NCBI GenBank assembly: GCA_947646735.1
Contig: CANTFK010000943.1
Location: forward strand, 578,618-642,617
DNA: 64,000 bases
Origin: Peronospora farinosa
Lineage: Eukaryota; Oomycota; Peronosporomycetes; Peronosporales; Peronosporaceae
Direction of reading: 5' to 3'
The translations under genes and the position numbers were made by a program. Below, piece after piece: positions 1 to 10,663 of the stretch. The notes under the pieces are model-generated. The model saw only the letters and a list, made by a program, of their open reading frames with translations. It searched no databases and was not told where the DNA came from. Numbering within the stretch: the first letter of the stretch is position 1; every line of letters begins with the position of its first letter.

Positions 1-896
1 TTCCACAGATAAACTGCAGAAGCACAGACCACATAGACGTAAAAGAAGATCGACCCATGCCAAGTCGACGACCGCTCTGTCGACTGTTGGTTGCTACTCT
101 CCAAATGTCCAGCAGTCGGAATCGATATGCTCTCCACACTAAATCGTTGATAGTCATTCTTATCTTGTAGCTGATTTGTCTCCGCAAAAAGCACGAGTCC
201 TTTCATGGCGTCAGACAGTCCATGAGCACGAGTATCCTCTCTCTCCAGCAGCTCTCCACTATCCTTTATCATCTTCTGCTCTTCCTGCCAAGCCATATGC
301 AATGGCCTCATTGCAATCTCCACTGGCAACGAGATGTTCATTCTTATTAGCCGCTCTTTCGTCTCCTGGATCTTCTGCTTCTGCTCCGCGTAGTACTGGA
401 GCACCTCCTTCGTTACTTGCACGTGCTCTTCAGTCTGTGTCTTTACCTGTCCGTCAAATCTTCTTATAGCTGCGTTTTGCAGAATTTCTTTCCTCGTAGA
501 GACTGCTACGTGCGTCTCTTTGCATTGCTGAAGGAACTTGTCAGCTGTCGTCTTGAGTCGTGCAGTATCTCTGTAGAGCAGGGAGAGACTTTTCTCCAAC
601 TGCTCGAACTTTTCTTCAACCTTCGACGAGCTGCTTCTCCAGGCGTGTAACGATGGAGAAAGCACCCTAGCGCCTGTAGAGAGCAAAACAACAGCTAATA
701 TGCTGCCTACAAAGACACGCAACGGATCAAAGAACACCGTGGGCTTTAGCTTCGTCTCCTGCCTGCTAAATGTTGCTACATTTTCTACTGCATGTCGTCG
801 ATGAGGGACTTGGTGCTGCATTGCAATAGGTAGAGACGCCGTATCCTCCAGTGACGCGGTGGACCGCATACTATCCGACAGTCCAAGTCGAGTCAT
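1..896 (-). CDS. Coiled-coil membrane protein, partial (runs off left edge)
   Basis: The minus-strand frame is open without a stop from an ATG at 896 to the window edge, about 298 codons, so the C-terminus lies outside. The N-terminal ~50 residues are polar. A hydrophobic segment follows at about residues 61-80 (VFVGSILAVVLLSTGARVL), probably a membrane anchor. A long charged region rich in E, K and Q then starts at VEEKFEQLEKSL and looks like coiled coil. A second hydrophobic stretch (IFFYVYVVCASAVYL) lies at the edge. A possible splice donor (CAG|GTAAAG) is present near 448, so an intron cannot be excluded. I do not recognise the family. A transmembrane segment followed by a long coiled coil occurs in many nuclear-envelope, tethering or scaffold proteins, but nothing seen decides between them. 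The start is the most upstream in-frame ATG; an internal ATG at about 866 is an alternative. Confidence 0.6.
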   Translation of the reverse strand, partial: MTRLGLSDSMRSTASLEDTASLPIAMQHQVPHRRHAVENVATFSRQETKLKPTVFFDPLRVFVGSILAVVLLSTGARVLSPSLHAWRSSSSKVEEKFEQLEKSLSLLYRDTARLKTTADKFLQQCKETHVAVSTRKEILQNAAIRRFDGQVKTQTEEHVQVTKEVLQYYAEQKQKIQETKERLIRMNISLPVEIAMRPLHMAWQEEQKMIKDSGELLEREDTRAHGLSDAMKGLVLFAETNQLQDKNDYQRFSVESISIPTAGHLESSNQQSTERSSTWHGSIFFYVYVVCASAVYLW

Positions 897-919
897 TCTT
901 TTGGCTTTGATAATCGACC

Positions 920-937
920 TTTTACATATATAAACGT
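920..937. promoter_or_regulatory. AT-rich TATA-like stretch between divergent reading frames
   Basis: A tattata/tatataaa-like tract lies in the short gap between the minus-strand gene starting at 896 and the plus-strand ORF starting at 984. It is plausible as shared core-promoter sequence, but this rests on composition and position only. Confidence 0.2.
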
Positions 938-983
938 GCATATATTGTGTTAAAGAGTGAGTATACTTGATGGAAACAGAGGA

Positions 984-1211
984 ATGGCTAAAGCGTCGCA
1001 AGCGTCTCAGAATGAGATTCTCATTACCAGCATTAACAAGATAAATGGTCGAACTGCTGGAAATAAAGAGATCGTCCATACTGAATCTGATGAACTCGGG
1101 CATCCAATGCACATTGATCAGTGCATAAGAACTGCTGAAGCAAACGTTGTGTTTCAACACGCTGACATGGCACACGTGCCTGAGCTGTACGTGGGAGACG
1201 AGTACGAATAA
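984..1211 (+). CDS. Small hypothetical protein, 75 aa (doubtful)
   Basis: A short open frame starts at ATG 984 (MAKASQASQNEIL) and ends with an acidic tail (VGDEYE) at a stop at 1211. It has no membrane segment and no motif I recognise. It lies divergent from the membrane-protein gene and convergent with the REV7 gene, whose stop is only ~60 bases away, so there is room for a small gene. An alternative is that it is the last exon of a spliced transcript or simply non-coding sequence. Confidence 0.25.
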   Translation: MAKASQASQNEILITSINKINGRTAGNKEIVHTESDELGHPMHIDQCIRTAEANVVFQHADMAHVPELYVGDEYE

Positions 1212-1274
1212 AAGCGCAATATTCTTTATCGCCAAGAATCCCGTTACATTGTACCAGTGTAGCCCGCCTTCCTC

Positions 1275-2133
1275 TTACTCGCTGACTTCTGCCATTGAGA
1301 CTAATCGATGGTTCTCCATATAAATATTGAGTCGAACAGGTGAAGCCTTTGACTGTATCGTTTTGACTGGGAAGATCTCTTTGTCTCGTTTGTGATCGTC
1401 GTGCCAACACGGATCTGCCAACACCCACGAATTGCTTACGTTGTCATCATTAATTGCAGTTTCTCGATTGGTTGCGTCTTCAACTGTCTGCGCTAGAATT
1501 CGGAACGTGTGTGGCTTGTTGCTTTCTGTCTGATTAATTGTACTTGATGCGGCTGTTGCCACTAGCGCCACCATTCCCGCACGAAAGGCCTCTTCAAGCT
1601 GCATCAATGGCAGTACCTGGTCTTCCTCAGAATTTGCAGCTTCAATAAATGCTATGCTCCATCCTGGCTCAATTGCTAGTGTATTCAGCATCCGGCCTTC
1701 CTTGGAGAGAAGAATGATACACAATTTCTCCAGTTCTCCTCTTAACAACCACGTTCGACAGCCAGTCAACATCGAGTTAATGTACTCGCACAGTAGCGGA
1801 TGTTGACTCATATGAATCGGCACATCATACAGTACACGCTGTTCAAATACTTCTACTAGGACATTGGAACAATCACAAAGTATTAGAAGCTTAAAGGCTT
1901 CATCTTTCATTACTATTGTATCGATACATATGCACCTTTTGGATAAACATGCCACGCAAATCTGTATTATCATCAAAATTGAGCTTACAAGTAAGCTTTT
2001 GACCATGCCAAACGCAATATTACAATAATACAATTCAGTCGTACAAAAATTCATGCACAGTAGCCTCCAAGAACTCGAGTATGAGGTCTGTCAATATCTC
2101 TCTAATGCTTATTTTCGACCGATCGGTCTCCAT
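1275..2133 (-). CDS. MAD2L2: REV7 / MAD2L2 HORMA-domain protein (DNA polymerase zeta accessory subunit)
   Basis: REV7 is the HORMA adaptor that binds REV3 and REV1 in translesion synthesis and takes part in shieldin and mitotic control in animals. I read three exons: 2133-2045, 1961-1936 (a 26-base microexon) and 1852-1275. All junctions are GT-AG, with two 83-base introns, giving about 230 aa (human protein 211 aa). Family landmarks appear in order: ILEFLEATVHEF near residue 18, HVYPK across the microexon, FEQRVLYDVPIHMSQHP (human counterpart has VPVQMSCHP), then WVLADP and IFPVKTIQS near the C-terminus, matching the safety-belt end of the HORMA fold. The start at 2133 puts a short N-terminus before the first helix. 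The last acceptor could also be 3 bases earlier (exon starting at 1855), adding one residue. The spliced frame is continuous and conserved across the joins, so I regard this as an intact gene. Confidence 0.88.
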
Positions 2134-2292
2134 TCACACCCGTCAATAGCTAAACTTTTACCCCCAGTAATTATAATTCGTCATGTATTCAAAGGTATAC
2201 GTAAAAATAACGTGACTTTTGATAAGTATACATAGCTGCATCGTTTTTTTTATCCGGCAATCCGCGACACTGAAGTAACACAAAACCTGAGA

Positions 2293-3992
2293 ATGTGGCG
2301 CAACTTGGCGTATGGGTCCCAGCAGGTGGCGGATGCAGTGCCCACTGTGGTTCCGACCAAGTTAGTGAAGCAGACGGTGGTTTCTCAAGGTCTTCTTCCC
2401 TTTATTCTCTACTATCTACACCTATATAAGAGCAGATTAATGGCTGACAGTCTTTGAATTCTTGTGGTGGTGTGCTCCTGGTAGTGGACGCATCTCTCGT
2501 GCCCAAGAATGACGGTGCAAAAGTCTACAAGATTTTGGAATATTTACGCAAAGTTCCCATGCACAAGGCTGTGTCAGGGTCCGATATCTTCAGACACACG
2601 GGCGTCGTACGTAATTGATGTAGACGAGTCGAAACATGTTGATGCTGACAAGGCTACGGCTGCTGTTAGGACCTCACAATGGATGACCAGGTGGAGCAAC
2701 GTCTTAAGAATAATCCTAAAGTTTGGGTCCAAGGAGATCAATACGCGTATCGGGTGAGAGAGAGAGAGTGACACTCTGACACAAAAGGTTTTGGCTGGCT
2801 ATGAGCTGAAATGTTGTTTTTTGCTACGTACTTGAAGGCGAAATATGACATTAAAAATCGGATGCAGTTGATCAAAATTCTAGACCGAGTATGAATGCTG
2901 TGCTGTAGTGAGAGGGCTTCTGTTTTCTGGAGGCTGATTGGGTTGGTGTGTAGATTCCCGAGGGGATGCCGATTGAGGACTTGATCGATTGTTACGTAGG
3001 CGTGGAGGATGACTTGAAAGAGCTGACGCGGACGGGAGAGATCATTTGTCTGAAAAATGCTGACAAGGGTGCAGAAGTGTACTACTCGCGCGGACCTACC
3101 TTTCTTGTGGATCTTTCTGGAGTTTCTACAGTTGAAGCTGGCAGCTACTTGGCCCATTCTAGTCAAGACATTACTGAAGAAATACGGCGTGGTGATGCAT
3201 TTCGTGTTGGAGATAATTGGTTTCGCGTGTCAGCAGCGGTCAAGGTACGGGACCAAGTAGTTGAATGGCTGTAAGAATATTTCTTACCGGTACCTTTTTG
3301 TCGTATGTAGAGCTCAAGCACTACCCGTCCAGCCCCATTTGCAGGCATGACCACTAAAAGTGTTTCATCCACGCGAGATCCTAATGTATCGAAGAAGATT
3401 AAGTGCGTTTTCATTGCGGGGCTTAGCTTTTTTCAAGTTCCGGAAAGTTATTACTGATTGTTTGCTACTGTGGCTGTACAGGTACATGTTCAAGTTTGAC
3501 AAGGACCACCTTCCTTTAGATGTCCCCTTTCCAGATGCGAAGAGGCGGAATGTAGCTAGCAGCGATCGCTGGGATCTTTTACCCAGGCGTGGTCCCAAAT
3601 TTCAAATGGTGAAACATGGTATGCGATACAAGACGAAGTCTCGAACATTGTATGTACCATTAGGATCTAATTTGTATTGTGCAACACTTTTCCTAGGTGC
3701 CACAAATGACATTCGCCAGTTGTGGCGTGATACTTTACGAACATGGCCGTCGGATCGTGCTGAATTTGAGAAGAAACTGGTCCAAGCTGGTCTGACAACG
3801 CAGGCTAAGGTTGATGCAAACCGCCGTCAACTGAAGCGCCGCCTGAAGGAAGATAAGAAGAAGAATCGTCCTCGCAAGCAGCGTGATATCAAGATTACAA
3901 ACCATCACCTCATTGGCACAAAGCTTGGTGAAATTTTGGCGAAGGGCAGCCAGGATCAATTTACACTTGGTGCTGTTAGGTTCGAGAAGTAA
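2293..3992 (+). CDS. GTF2E2: Transcription initiation factor TFIIE subunit beta
   Basis: TFIIE-beta helps recruit and regulate TFIIH at RNA polymerase II promoters. I read eight exons: 2293-2389, 2485-2606, 2670-2753, 2838-2888, 2954-3244, 3311-3402, 3482-3618 and 3697-3992. All introns are GT-AG and 63-95 bases, and the total is about 389 aa. Winged-helix 1 runs from KVYKILEYLRKVPMHK to NNPKVWVQGDQYAYR (human counterpart LVNNPKIEVIDGKYAFK). Winged-helix 2 follows from AKYDIKNRMQLIKILDR and IPEGMPIEDL to the IICLKN strand. The conserved NDIRQLWRDTLR block and the basic C-terminal helix (RRQLKRRLKEDKKKNRPRKQ then KITNHHL) close the protein. An extra segment of roughly 110 residues sits between YYSRGPTFLVDLSG and NDIRQLW, where the animal protein is much shorter. 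The last intron (3619-3696) is inferred from phase; without it the frame also stays open. Confidence 0.85.
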
Positions 3993-4128
3993 TAGCTGCC
4001 TTTTTGGCTAAAAGCATATGCTGGCAGACTGCGCACTCGAAGCATCTATCACGAATACACAAAACATATTGCTGTCACATACAAGTCTCCTTGCAGCAAG
4101 AATTTATATCGATATAAACTAGATGCCC

Positions 4129-5635
4129 TCAAATATGCAGCACTCCCTTCTGTCTGAAAAACAAAACGCCTACGATAGTGATAACCACAAAAGCTACCAC
4201 ACAAGTTATCGCAACTCCCCAGAACCATCCCCAAGCTTCCTCTACCCCCGACGTCAGATTCATGCCAAAGACTCCTGCAAGCAGTGTGCCCACCGACAGA
4301 CTAATCGTTGAAAGCGAAAACACAAGGTCTACCCGGAGCAAGTAATTTCGCATCGAGTCAAGCTTCAACATAACCAAACTTTCAGTGTTTGTAATGCGAT
4401 GTTGCATCAGATCCGCCTTCGTGCGCGTCGAAAAGATGTCTTGGAGATAATTCTCAATCAAAACTTCCGCTTCCTCCGAGTCAAAACTGTACAGGTCCGT
4501 GAGTAAAGAAGGGTCTTCGTAAAGCTTTGTAAGGTAGAGCAAGCGTAAGTCTTCTTCATTGTCCAGCAACTCCATTAGCACACGGCGCACACCATCCACC
4601 TGAGACTCAAACTCATTCATAGTGTTTTTGAACTCGCGCAGCGTTTCCAGTTCCCGTGAGTGAAGATTTCCTTGCACCAGCCGGTCCAATGCAGAGATCA
4701 CGACAGGAGAGAGCTTTTCGTAGTCTGCTTGAAAGTACCGCGCGAGCGTCGATAGCAACGCTTCCAATGCTCTATACCCATTGATAATGTCACTAAATCG
4801 CTTCTTTACCAACACTTGTCATTCCACTGTGCACTAACCTGAACTCGTACGAATCCTCCGCGTTCTCTCGGGCAACCTGACTAAATTGCTCCTTAAGAAT
4901 CGACAAGAGGCTGTCTGCTCCATCGGGGACATACACGAGACACACATCTCGCATCACAATCGCTCGTAACGGGTCTACAAGTTGCAGCCACGATCAGCGC
5001 AAATATAAACTACGACTCAGTTTGCATTTGTAGTCGTACCAGCACTAATGAGAATCGCCTGTTTTCGAATAATTATTGACGGCTCGTTTGACACGGAGAA
5101 CGCATTCTCCATCCGTCGAATATCTCGTGCGTGAACACGCTACCATTACATCACACCAATAAAACAGTCATGTAACAACCCAACACCATCGACAGAGCTA
5201 GACATTTACCTGCACATCACAGACGGTAGCATAATTATGTCCGTCTAGTCCCCCTCCATCACCACGCATCATGTTCATGCTGGCTCGTCGACCCTTGGCG
5301 CCAAGATTCTCCAACTTTCGCATCGGAGCTGTCGCGACATCTGCAACCTCGTCACCATCCGCCGTCTCCTCCTTTCTAGGCACCGCCGCTTGCTGTGTCA
5401 TCTTCAGGACGTCCAATCTGCTTATCTCCTTGAACTCCGAGTCTCCGTCGCGATCAAACAGTAACACCAGCACACGCCCATTCTTAGAGCCAGGATCAAA
5501 CTGACATGCAAAGCGCTTCAAAGAGCTGACACCCGGTGAACTGGCACTGCTCAGCTCCGTCGGGTCGGTTGCATGTAGGTCAATGCGGTGGTAATTAGTC
5601 CCCGAGCTACGCGCTTCGGCTACAGGGGTCTCCAT
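4129..5635 (-). CDS. MRS2: MRS2-type (CorA superfamily) magnesium transporter
   Basis: MRS2 proteins are Mg2+ channels, usually of the inner mitochondrial membrane, with a long soluble N-domain and two C-terminal helices. I read four exons: 5635-5210, 5139-5040, 4974-4839 and 4792-4129, all GT-AG with matching phases, total about 441 aa. Typical landmarks are ARDIRRME, IIIRKQAILI, DPLRAIVMRD, the YEF-SDIINGYRALEALL start of the long helical stalk, DNEEDLRLLYLT, and near the C-terminus the first membrane helix ending in the diagnostic GMN triad (GVFGMN) followed by a second hydrophobic segment (FWGVAITCVVAFVVITIVGVL). An N-terminal extension of ~110 residues with an RFACQF...VLVLLFDRDGD stretch precedes the core. 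No clear mitochondrial presequence is obvious, so location is left open. Confidence 0.9.
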
Positions 5636-5920
5636 GAAAGAGGAGGTCCGAGAAGTCTTGTCATTGGATAGCGAAAAACGGCTCTAACTCGGTCCAGAAA
5701 ACGAAATTCTCGTAAACTTAAAAGAGAAGCGCTAAATATCCCGCAGCTTTCTGTTAATTAGCCATCTTCCCCCAACATTATCTAAATATGATTGGTCAGA
5801 AACCTACAATGGAATCATCCCATTAAAATTCAAAAAAACTACTTTTAACGTCGCAATGTTGGACTTTCTACAGTAATCTCGTGCGTCAACATCTACTGCT
5901 GTTGCTACTAATACTGCTAC
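5636..5920. other. Intergenic, AT-rich; probable MRS2 promoter side
   Basis: No gene or recognisable RNA is seen. The stretch is AT-rich compared with the flanking coding DNA. It presumably contains the MRS2 promoter, as MRS2 starts at 5635 and reads left. Confidence 0.4.
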
Positions 5921-6292
5921 TGTTGAGAGAAGTCGCTCTGTGTGAATGCATGATCGCAAGAGTTGCATTGAAGATGCGAAAGGTCAGTATCGGGCACACT
6001 GAGTTCTAGTATGCAGCGAGAAGAGAGAAGCAGACGACGTACGGCAGCAGTCGCGATGGCGTGTGTGTGGCGTGAGCAGTCGCGATGGCGTGGTATGATC
6101 AGTCGCGATGGCGTGGCGTGAGCAGTCGCGACGAGTGGAAGGATCGCGTGCCTGTTGGATCGTATGGCGCGAGCGCAGTGAGAAAAGGTGGCATGATTGG
6201 TAGTGAAGAGCTAGCGAGAGAGAGAGACTGACAGATAGCGAGCGCGGATAGCTGTGGAATGAATGCCAGAATCCAATTTTCTAAAACGTACA
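5921..6292 (+). repeat. Candidate 5' LTR of the Copia element
   Basis: The segment begins TGTTGAGAG and ends ACGTACA (TG...CA ends) immediately before a primer-binding-site-like stretch (ggttatgagctta) and the gag region. No matching 3' LTR is present because the element is truncated, so the left boundary is inferred from the terminal motif only. Confidence 0.4.
6046..6137. repeat. Minisatellite inside the candidate LTR
   Basis: Four copies of a unit resembling cagtcgcgatggcgtg, separated by short variable spacers (gtgtgtgg, agt, tatgat), lie in tandem. The last copy is degenerate (cagtcgcgacgagtgg). Confidence 0.75.
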
Positions 6293-6296
6293 GGTT

Positions 6297-7534
6297 ATGA
6301 GCTTAATGCCTGGATCCGAGACGAATGACATGCAGCACGCGTCGCTGACGACGGTCACGAAAGGGCCGCCGCACCGACAGTTGCAGTTGCTGCTACACCA
6401 GCTGCGCCAGCGGCTGCGATGGTCGTCGATTCTTCCGCTCACGAAAGGGGCGAGTACTCGGACATCAGCGCACGGATTCTCACTGCTCTCGAGAACATGA
6501 CGAGCCGCATGGACCGACTTGAGATGTCGCAGATGAAAATCGATGAGATCGAGCGCCTACGCGGCGCCATCGACAGTGGACTGTTTGACTCCGCTCTCGG
6601 CAGAGAGATTGGTGGAGGACCAATGAACCGCGAAGCACTCGGGTTCATACCGCCAAGACGATCGCCTGAGACGCCAGCAGCTCCGCGGACACGTCTGCGA
6701 GCTCCGGTTATGGGACAATCGTTGTTCGAGCCTCTCGGTTTGCGAGTACCGTCACCGCAGCATCAGCAACAGGCCCCGGCGATGTAGCAAGCCTACGCAC
6801 AGCAAGCGTATGCGTTAATGCAACAACAGGCAGCGACAGCACCGGTTGCTGCACCTGCGCCAGTACTGCTAGGGTATCACACGCCGGACACGTGTCAGCG
6901 CAAGCTCGCGATCCGAAATTTTGACGGCTACAAAATGTATGAAGTAGTCGGCGCCGGCTTTCAAGACTGGGGACGCTCGTCCATCCGTGCGGTGAATTTC
7001 TCACAGGCGGCGTGCGGCTTCCCGTGGGCTGAAGATGTTAAAGTTGATTTCTTCGGGCATTAACTTAGCGGAACCGCCGAGCGATACTACAATAAGCAAG
7101 TCGATGTTTGGTGGGAACAGCTTCCGACGCTGGACCACATCATGGAGCGCATGTATAAAGCGTTCCGGACGACGGTCACAGCGCCTCAATCGATAAATCT
7201 GTTCAGGCCAAGTAGGACCACAATAGGTCGTGTCCTGAACATGGCCACAGTGGGCGACGCGTGTGGAGGAGGCGCCGAGGCGCGGGTACTTGACAACATA
7301 GTACACTATGCGTCGGCGGATCTGTCGATGGTGCTCATGGCGAAGTTCGACGCAGGACGCATCGACTACTTGCGCCAAGCTGAGGAGCTTGCGCACTTTT
7401 CTCAAGCAGTCGAGGTCGACAGTTGTGCCGGCAAGTCACTAGGTCGCGAGGTCGTCGCAAATGACTCGACACAGCGCAAGGAAACGCGCACGTGCCACAA
7501 CTGCAAGAAGCAGGGTCATTTGAGGAAGGACTGA
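6297..7534 (+). pseudogene. Copia gag, broken
   Basis: Fragments of a gag-like protein: an N-terminal part (6297-6787) with LENMTSRMDRLEMSQMKIDEIERL, a middle part interrupted by stops at about 6785 and 7061, and a zinc knuckle at about 7495-7534. The knuckle reads C-H-N-C-K-K-Q-G-H-L-R-K-D and then a TGA where the fourth ligand Cys would be expected, so a Cys to stop change is likely. Confidence 0.75.
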
Positions 7535-7579
7535 CGCTCCAAGAAGAAGGAGAAGAATGGCAAAGACGACAACGAAGAA

Positions 7580-7933
7580 GTGATGCTGCTGGACGTGAAC
7601 GACAGTCAAGCAGGTGCGAGCTTCAACTGGATCCTTGACAGCGGCGCCAGCCGCCATATCGCGAGTGACGATCGTTTAATCATCGAAAGCAAGCAGTACA
7701 ACGATGAGATCTATCTTGCTGACAACAAGATGCTCGTGCTCACGAAGGCCGGAAGGGTGCGTCTGTTTGTGACATCGCGCGGCGAGCAGCGTCAGATCGA
7801 GCTTTCGGACGTTTACTACGCACCAAGTCTTGCGCACAACCTCATCAGCTACGGAAATTTCGAGCATCTTGGGTACCCACTCACTTACACTGAAGATGGG
7901 CGTGAATCGTACGGCGATCGGATGGACACGTAG
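7580..7933 (+). pseudogene. Copia protease, broken
   Basis: Carries the aspartic protease core WILDSGASRHIASD, followed by VRLFVTSRGEQRQIELSDVYYAPSLAHNLISYG, which is the typical Copia protease to integrase bridge. The frame ends at 7933 and continues in other frames with stops. Confidence 0.85.
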
Positions 7934-8040
7934 CGTTTGACGTTACGATGCGCAATAGTGTTTTGGTCTTCGAGACGTTCAGCGCGATCAAGACAGCAGA
8001 CGTGATCCTTTCTGCTCTTGAGGAGGAGGCGACGGCAGAT

Positions 8041-9081
8041 GTGTCGCCTGATGTGCAAGAATCGACACTCGTGAAATTCCAGTAGAGGTTTGGGCATTTG
8101 TCGGTTGACACGATCGAGAGGATCGCGAAGAACCCGGGCAGTTAACTTTGCATCACGGATCACAGACGTTTGACGTGCATCACGTTTGCTAAGAGCAAAC
8201 AGACGAAGAACAGCCAAAGCAAGAAGGACACCGGCATGCACTCGCTAATTGATCGTGTCGAGAGAGAGATATGCTCCGATCTCAAAGGGCCATTGACACC
8301 TGCTGGTCGCTTGAGAAACCGGTATCTTGTTAATTTCGTCGATCATAAGAGTAACGACTGCCGCCTCTTCCTGGCTAAGACCAAGGATGACGCCGCAAAG
8401 AAATTCGAGCATTTCCTCGCTTTCTTCTAGCAAGAGTTAAATTGCAAGGTCGCCGTGTTGCGCACAGACGGAGGAGGAGAATACCAGAACGTCGAACTGT
8501 TTTGCAAGCAATATGGTGTCGCTCGCCAAGTGATTGAGGCGCGTAATTAGGCGTCCAAGGAAAAAGCCGAACGTATGCACCGGACGGTGTTATACATGAC
8601 GCAGGCGATGATCTTTGCGTCGGTACTGCCTTTGACGTTCTGGGGGGACGCTGCTGAGTATGCGACATACATACTCAACAGAAGCCCTACGAGCGCGAAC
8701 CCGAAGCGCGCAACACCAATTGAAGTCCTGACGAAGCAAGCTCCAGATCTACGCAAACTTTTTGTCTTTGGTTCGTATTGCACTGTGTGCTGTGATCTAC
8801 GGAAGGACGCGTTCGCCCATCGCGCTCAAGTCGGCACCATCGCTGGTGGAAGCCGCGAGACGAAAGTGCTCTGTGTTTACTTGCGCAAGGACAACTTTGT
8901 TGTCGTCACACAACATGTCAAGAACATCGAGACACTGCCAACAGCGCAGAACGCACAACTGCAGCGCGAGCTCGAGAGCAAAGACCGTGCCACCACCAGC
9001 AGCGGCGCTCTAGAGCCAATGCATGCGACGCAACGTAAGCACAAGGCGTCTAGCAAGAAGCCAAAGAAAAAGCACAAGTGA
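8041..9081 (+). pseudogene. Copia integrase, broken
   Basis: The zinc-binding start (FGHLSVDTIERIAKNPG at ~8090) and the catalytic core are readable across several frames. ICSDLKGPLTPAGRLRNRYLVNFVDHKS gives the first catalytic Asp, and RTDGGGEYQN (~8461-8490) the second. KAERMHRTVL and the NRSPTSANPKRATPIEVLT block follow. Stops at about 8143, 8428 and 8548 and a Lys/Arg-rich tail (~9030-9080) show that it is dead. Confidence 0.8.
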
Positions 9082-9159
9082 ACGAGACAACTGATCGCCA
9101 CACGTGTAGCGTCGAAGAAGTCCGTTACGAGTCAGGACGAGGCCGCTCATAGCACTGAC

Positions 9160-10189
9160 GTGGTGAGCCCCGTGTTCAAATTTGATCCGAAGAACTACCG
9201 CGAAGCGATCAAGATCACGCAGTGTTTGAACTGGAAGAAGGCGATGGAGGAGGAGCTTGCGGCTCTCGAGTCCAACGACGTGTGGACAGTTGTCCTTCGT
9301 CCGAGTGGCAGCAACGTCTTGCGTTCCAAGTGGGTCTTTAAGAATGAAACGACCGCGGACGGTGAGATCGAACGTCGCAAAGACCGCTTGGTTGCCTGTG
9401 GCAACGAGCAAGTTCTGGGCGTTGATAACTTCCTGACCTTTGCTGCGACGTGGGACGTCCCGGCTAAGCATGGTGACATACCCAATGCGTATGTCAAAGC
9501 GTCAAAGAAGCCGCATCTCGAGATCTTACTGCACATCCTAAACGGCATGGACGTACCAGCGGTGCGCATGCACGAGCTCGGTGTCACGAGCACGAAAGAC
9601 CTGGCTTTAGAGCTACGCTTAAGTCTCTATGGCCTTAAATAGGCCGTTCGACTTTCGAGTCAGCTGTTGCATCAGCGAATCGTCGAAGGCGGGTACACGC
9701 AGTGCATCAGCTACAGCTGCTTATACTACAGGCGAGTAGACTCAGAGCTCGTGATTGCAGGAGTCTACGTCGACGACATACTTGTCACCGGAATGGCTTC
9801 GGCAGTCGTAAAGCGGTTTTTTCGACGTGATGCAGTGCCTATCGATCAAAAACTCGGTCCAGTTGCGAAGTTCCCTGGAATGCGTGTGAACAAGACGGAA
9901 AGTAGTCGAGTCGCTGCGAGAGCATAGATCAAGCGACGCGAATACCACGCGTTCGACAATTGGAGCAGACGTGTACGAGGGAAAGATGCTGACAGCGAAC
10001 TACTCGACGATAATAACGCAGGCAAGCACGCGACGATCCGGTCGTTCCAGTCTTTGGTCGGCTCACTACTTTGAATCACACGATGCACGCGACCGGACGT
10101 GTCGCTTGAAGTACACAAAGCAACACGACAGACGCACCAACCGCGAGTGCACGACTGAAAACTCGCCAAGCGGATCGCACGATACTTGA
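9160..10189 (+). pseudogene. Copia reverse transcriptase, broken
   Basis: Begins with the classical WKKAMEEELAALESNDVWTVV, followed by SKWVFKNE. The catalytic YVDD is at about 9768-9779 (GVYVDDILVTGM). A stop lies at about 9641, and the connection region (SFQSLVGSLLW, then RPDVSLEVHKATR and WKLAKRIARYLK) is shifted into another frame. RNase H is missing beyond 10193. Confidence 0.85.
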
Positions 10190-10193
10190 AGCC

Positions 10194-10201
10194 ATTCCCC
10201 C
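10194..10201 (-). repeat. Remnant of tRNA-Trp 5' end at the Copia junction
   Basis: The last 8 bases before the typical Trp upstream spacer read GGGGGAAT on the minus strand, the first 8 bases of tRNA-Trp(CCA). The rest of that tRNA is replaced by the broken Copia element. Confidence 0.6.
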
Positions 10202-10647
10202 AACACCAAATAGTATCAAAATATACACCAATAACATCCCACGCAAAGCACCAGCACGCCTACTTCCCGTCCGCCATACCACACACAGCCTACTGCACAT
10301 TGTTTCACACGATCTTCGAATCCCGACGCACGTCGACCACAACACGATGCTTTTGCTTTTATTCCGCCAGAGCGAAAGGGTGTGGGATGGAGATCTCACT
10401 GCAGGTTCGAAAACCCAGTCAGCCGGTCAAGTAATTGGTCGGTACATGATGATGGTGGTACAGCTATTTGTATCGACTTTCGAAGCTTTGTATCGATAAG
10501 TATAGATTCCTAGAGCTGGCAGAAGATAAATCGTGTCCGTGCAATCGGATAACAGTGGATTTTGAGGCATGTTTTAGCTGTTGGTATTGCTTTTTGTATT
10601 ATGGTTGTACGTGGTATAAGCGATTTTGTCGATGCAAGAGAACGTCT
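10202..10647. other. Trp-Thr intergenic spacer copy (diverged)
   Basis: This is the head-to-head spacer normally found between tRNA-Trp and tRNA-Thr; it is homologous to 42646-43081. No gene is seen in it. Confidence 0.75.
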
Positions 10648-10663
10648 GCCCATATAGTTCAGT
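10648..10663 (+). repeat. Half-tRNA-Thr (LINE A 3' target-site copy)
   Basis: GCCCATATAGTTCAGT differs by two bases from positions 1-16 of tRNA-Thr(CGT), suggesting an old insertion. It directly precedes the 3' end of LINE A (minus strand). Confidence 0.75.

Larger units (their letters stand above)
5921..10193 (+). mobile_element. Copia (Ty1) LTR retrotransposon, decayed and 3'-truncated
   Basis: The domain order is gag, protease, integrase, reverse transcriptase, which is the Copia order. Many in-frame stops and frame changes break the polyprotein. The element ends inside the region after the RT (sense ...WKLAKRIARYLK), so RNase H, 3' LTR and end are missing. The break joins directly to the first 8 bases of a tRNA-Trp gene (10194-10201), i.e. 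to the edge of the tRNA array. Confidence 0.85.

Noticed and set aside
1033..1428. 131-aa minus ORF overlapping the end of REV7
   Set aside because: A different frame of the REV7 C-terminus and its 3' flank, with no recognisable features.
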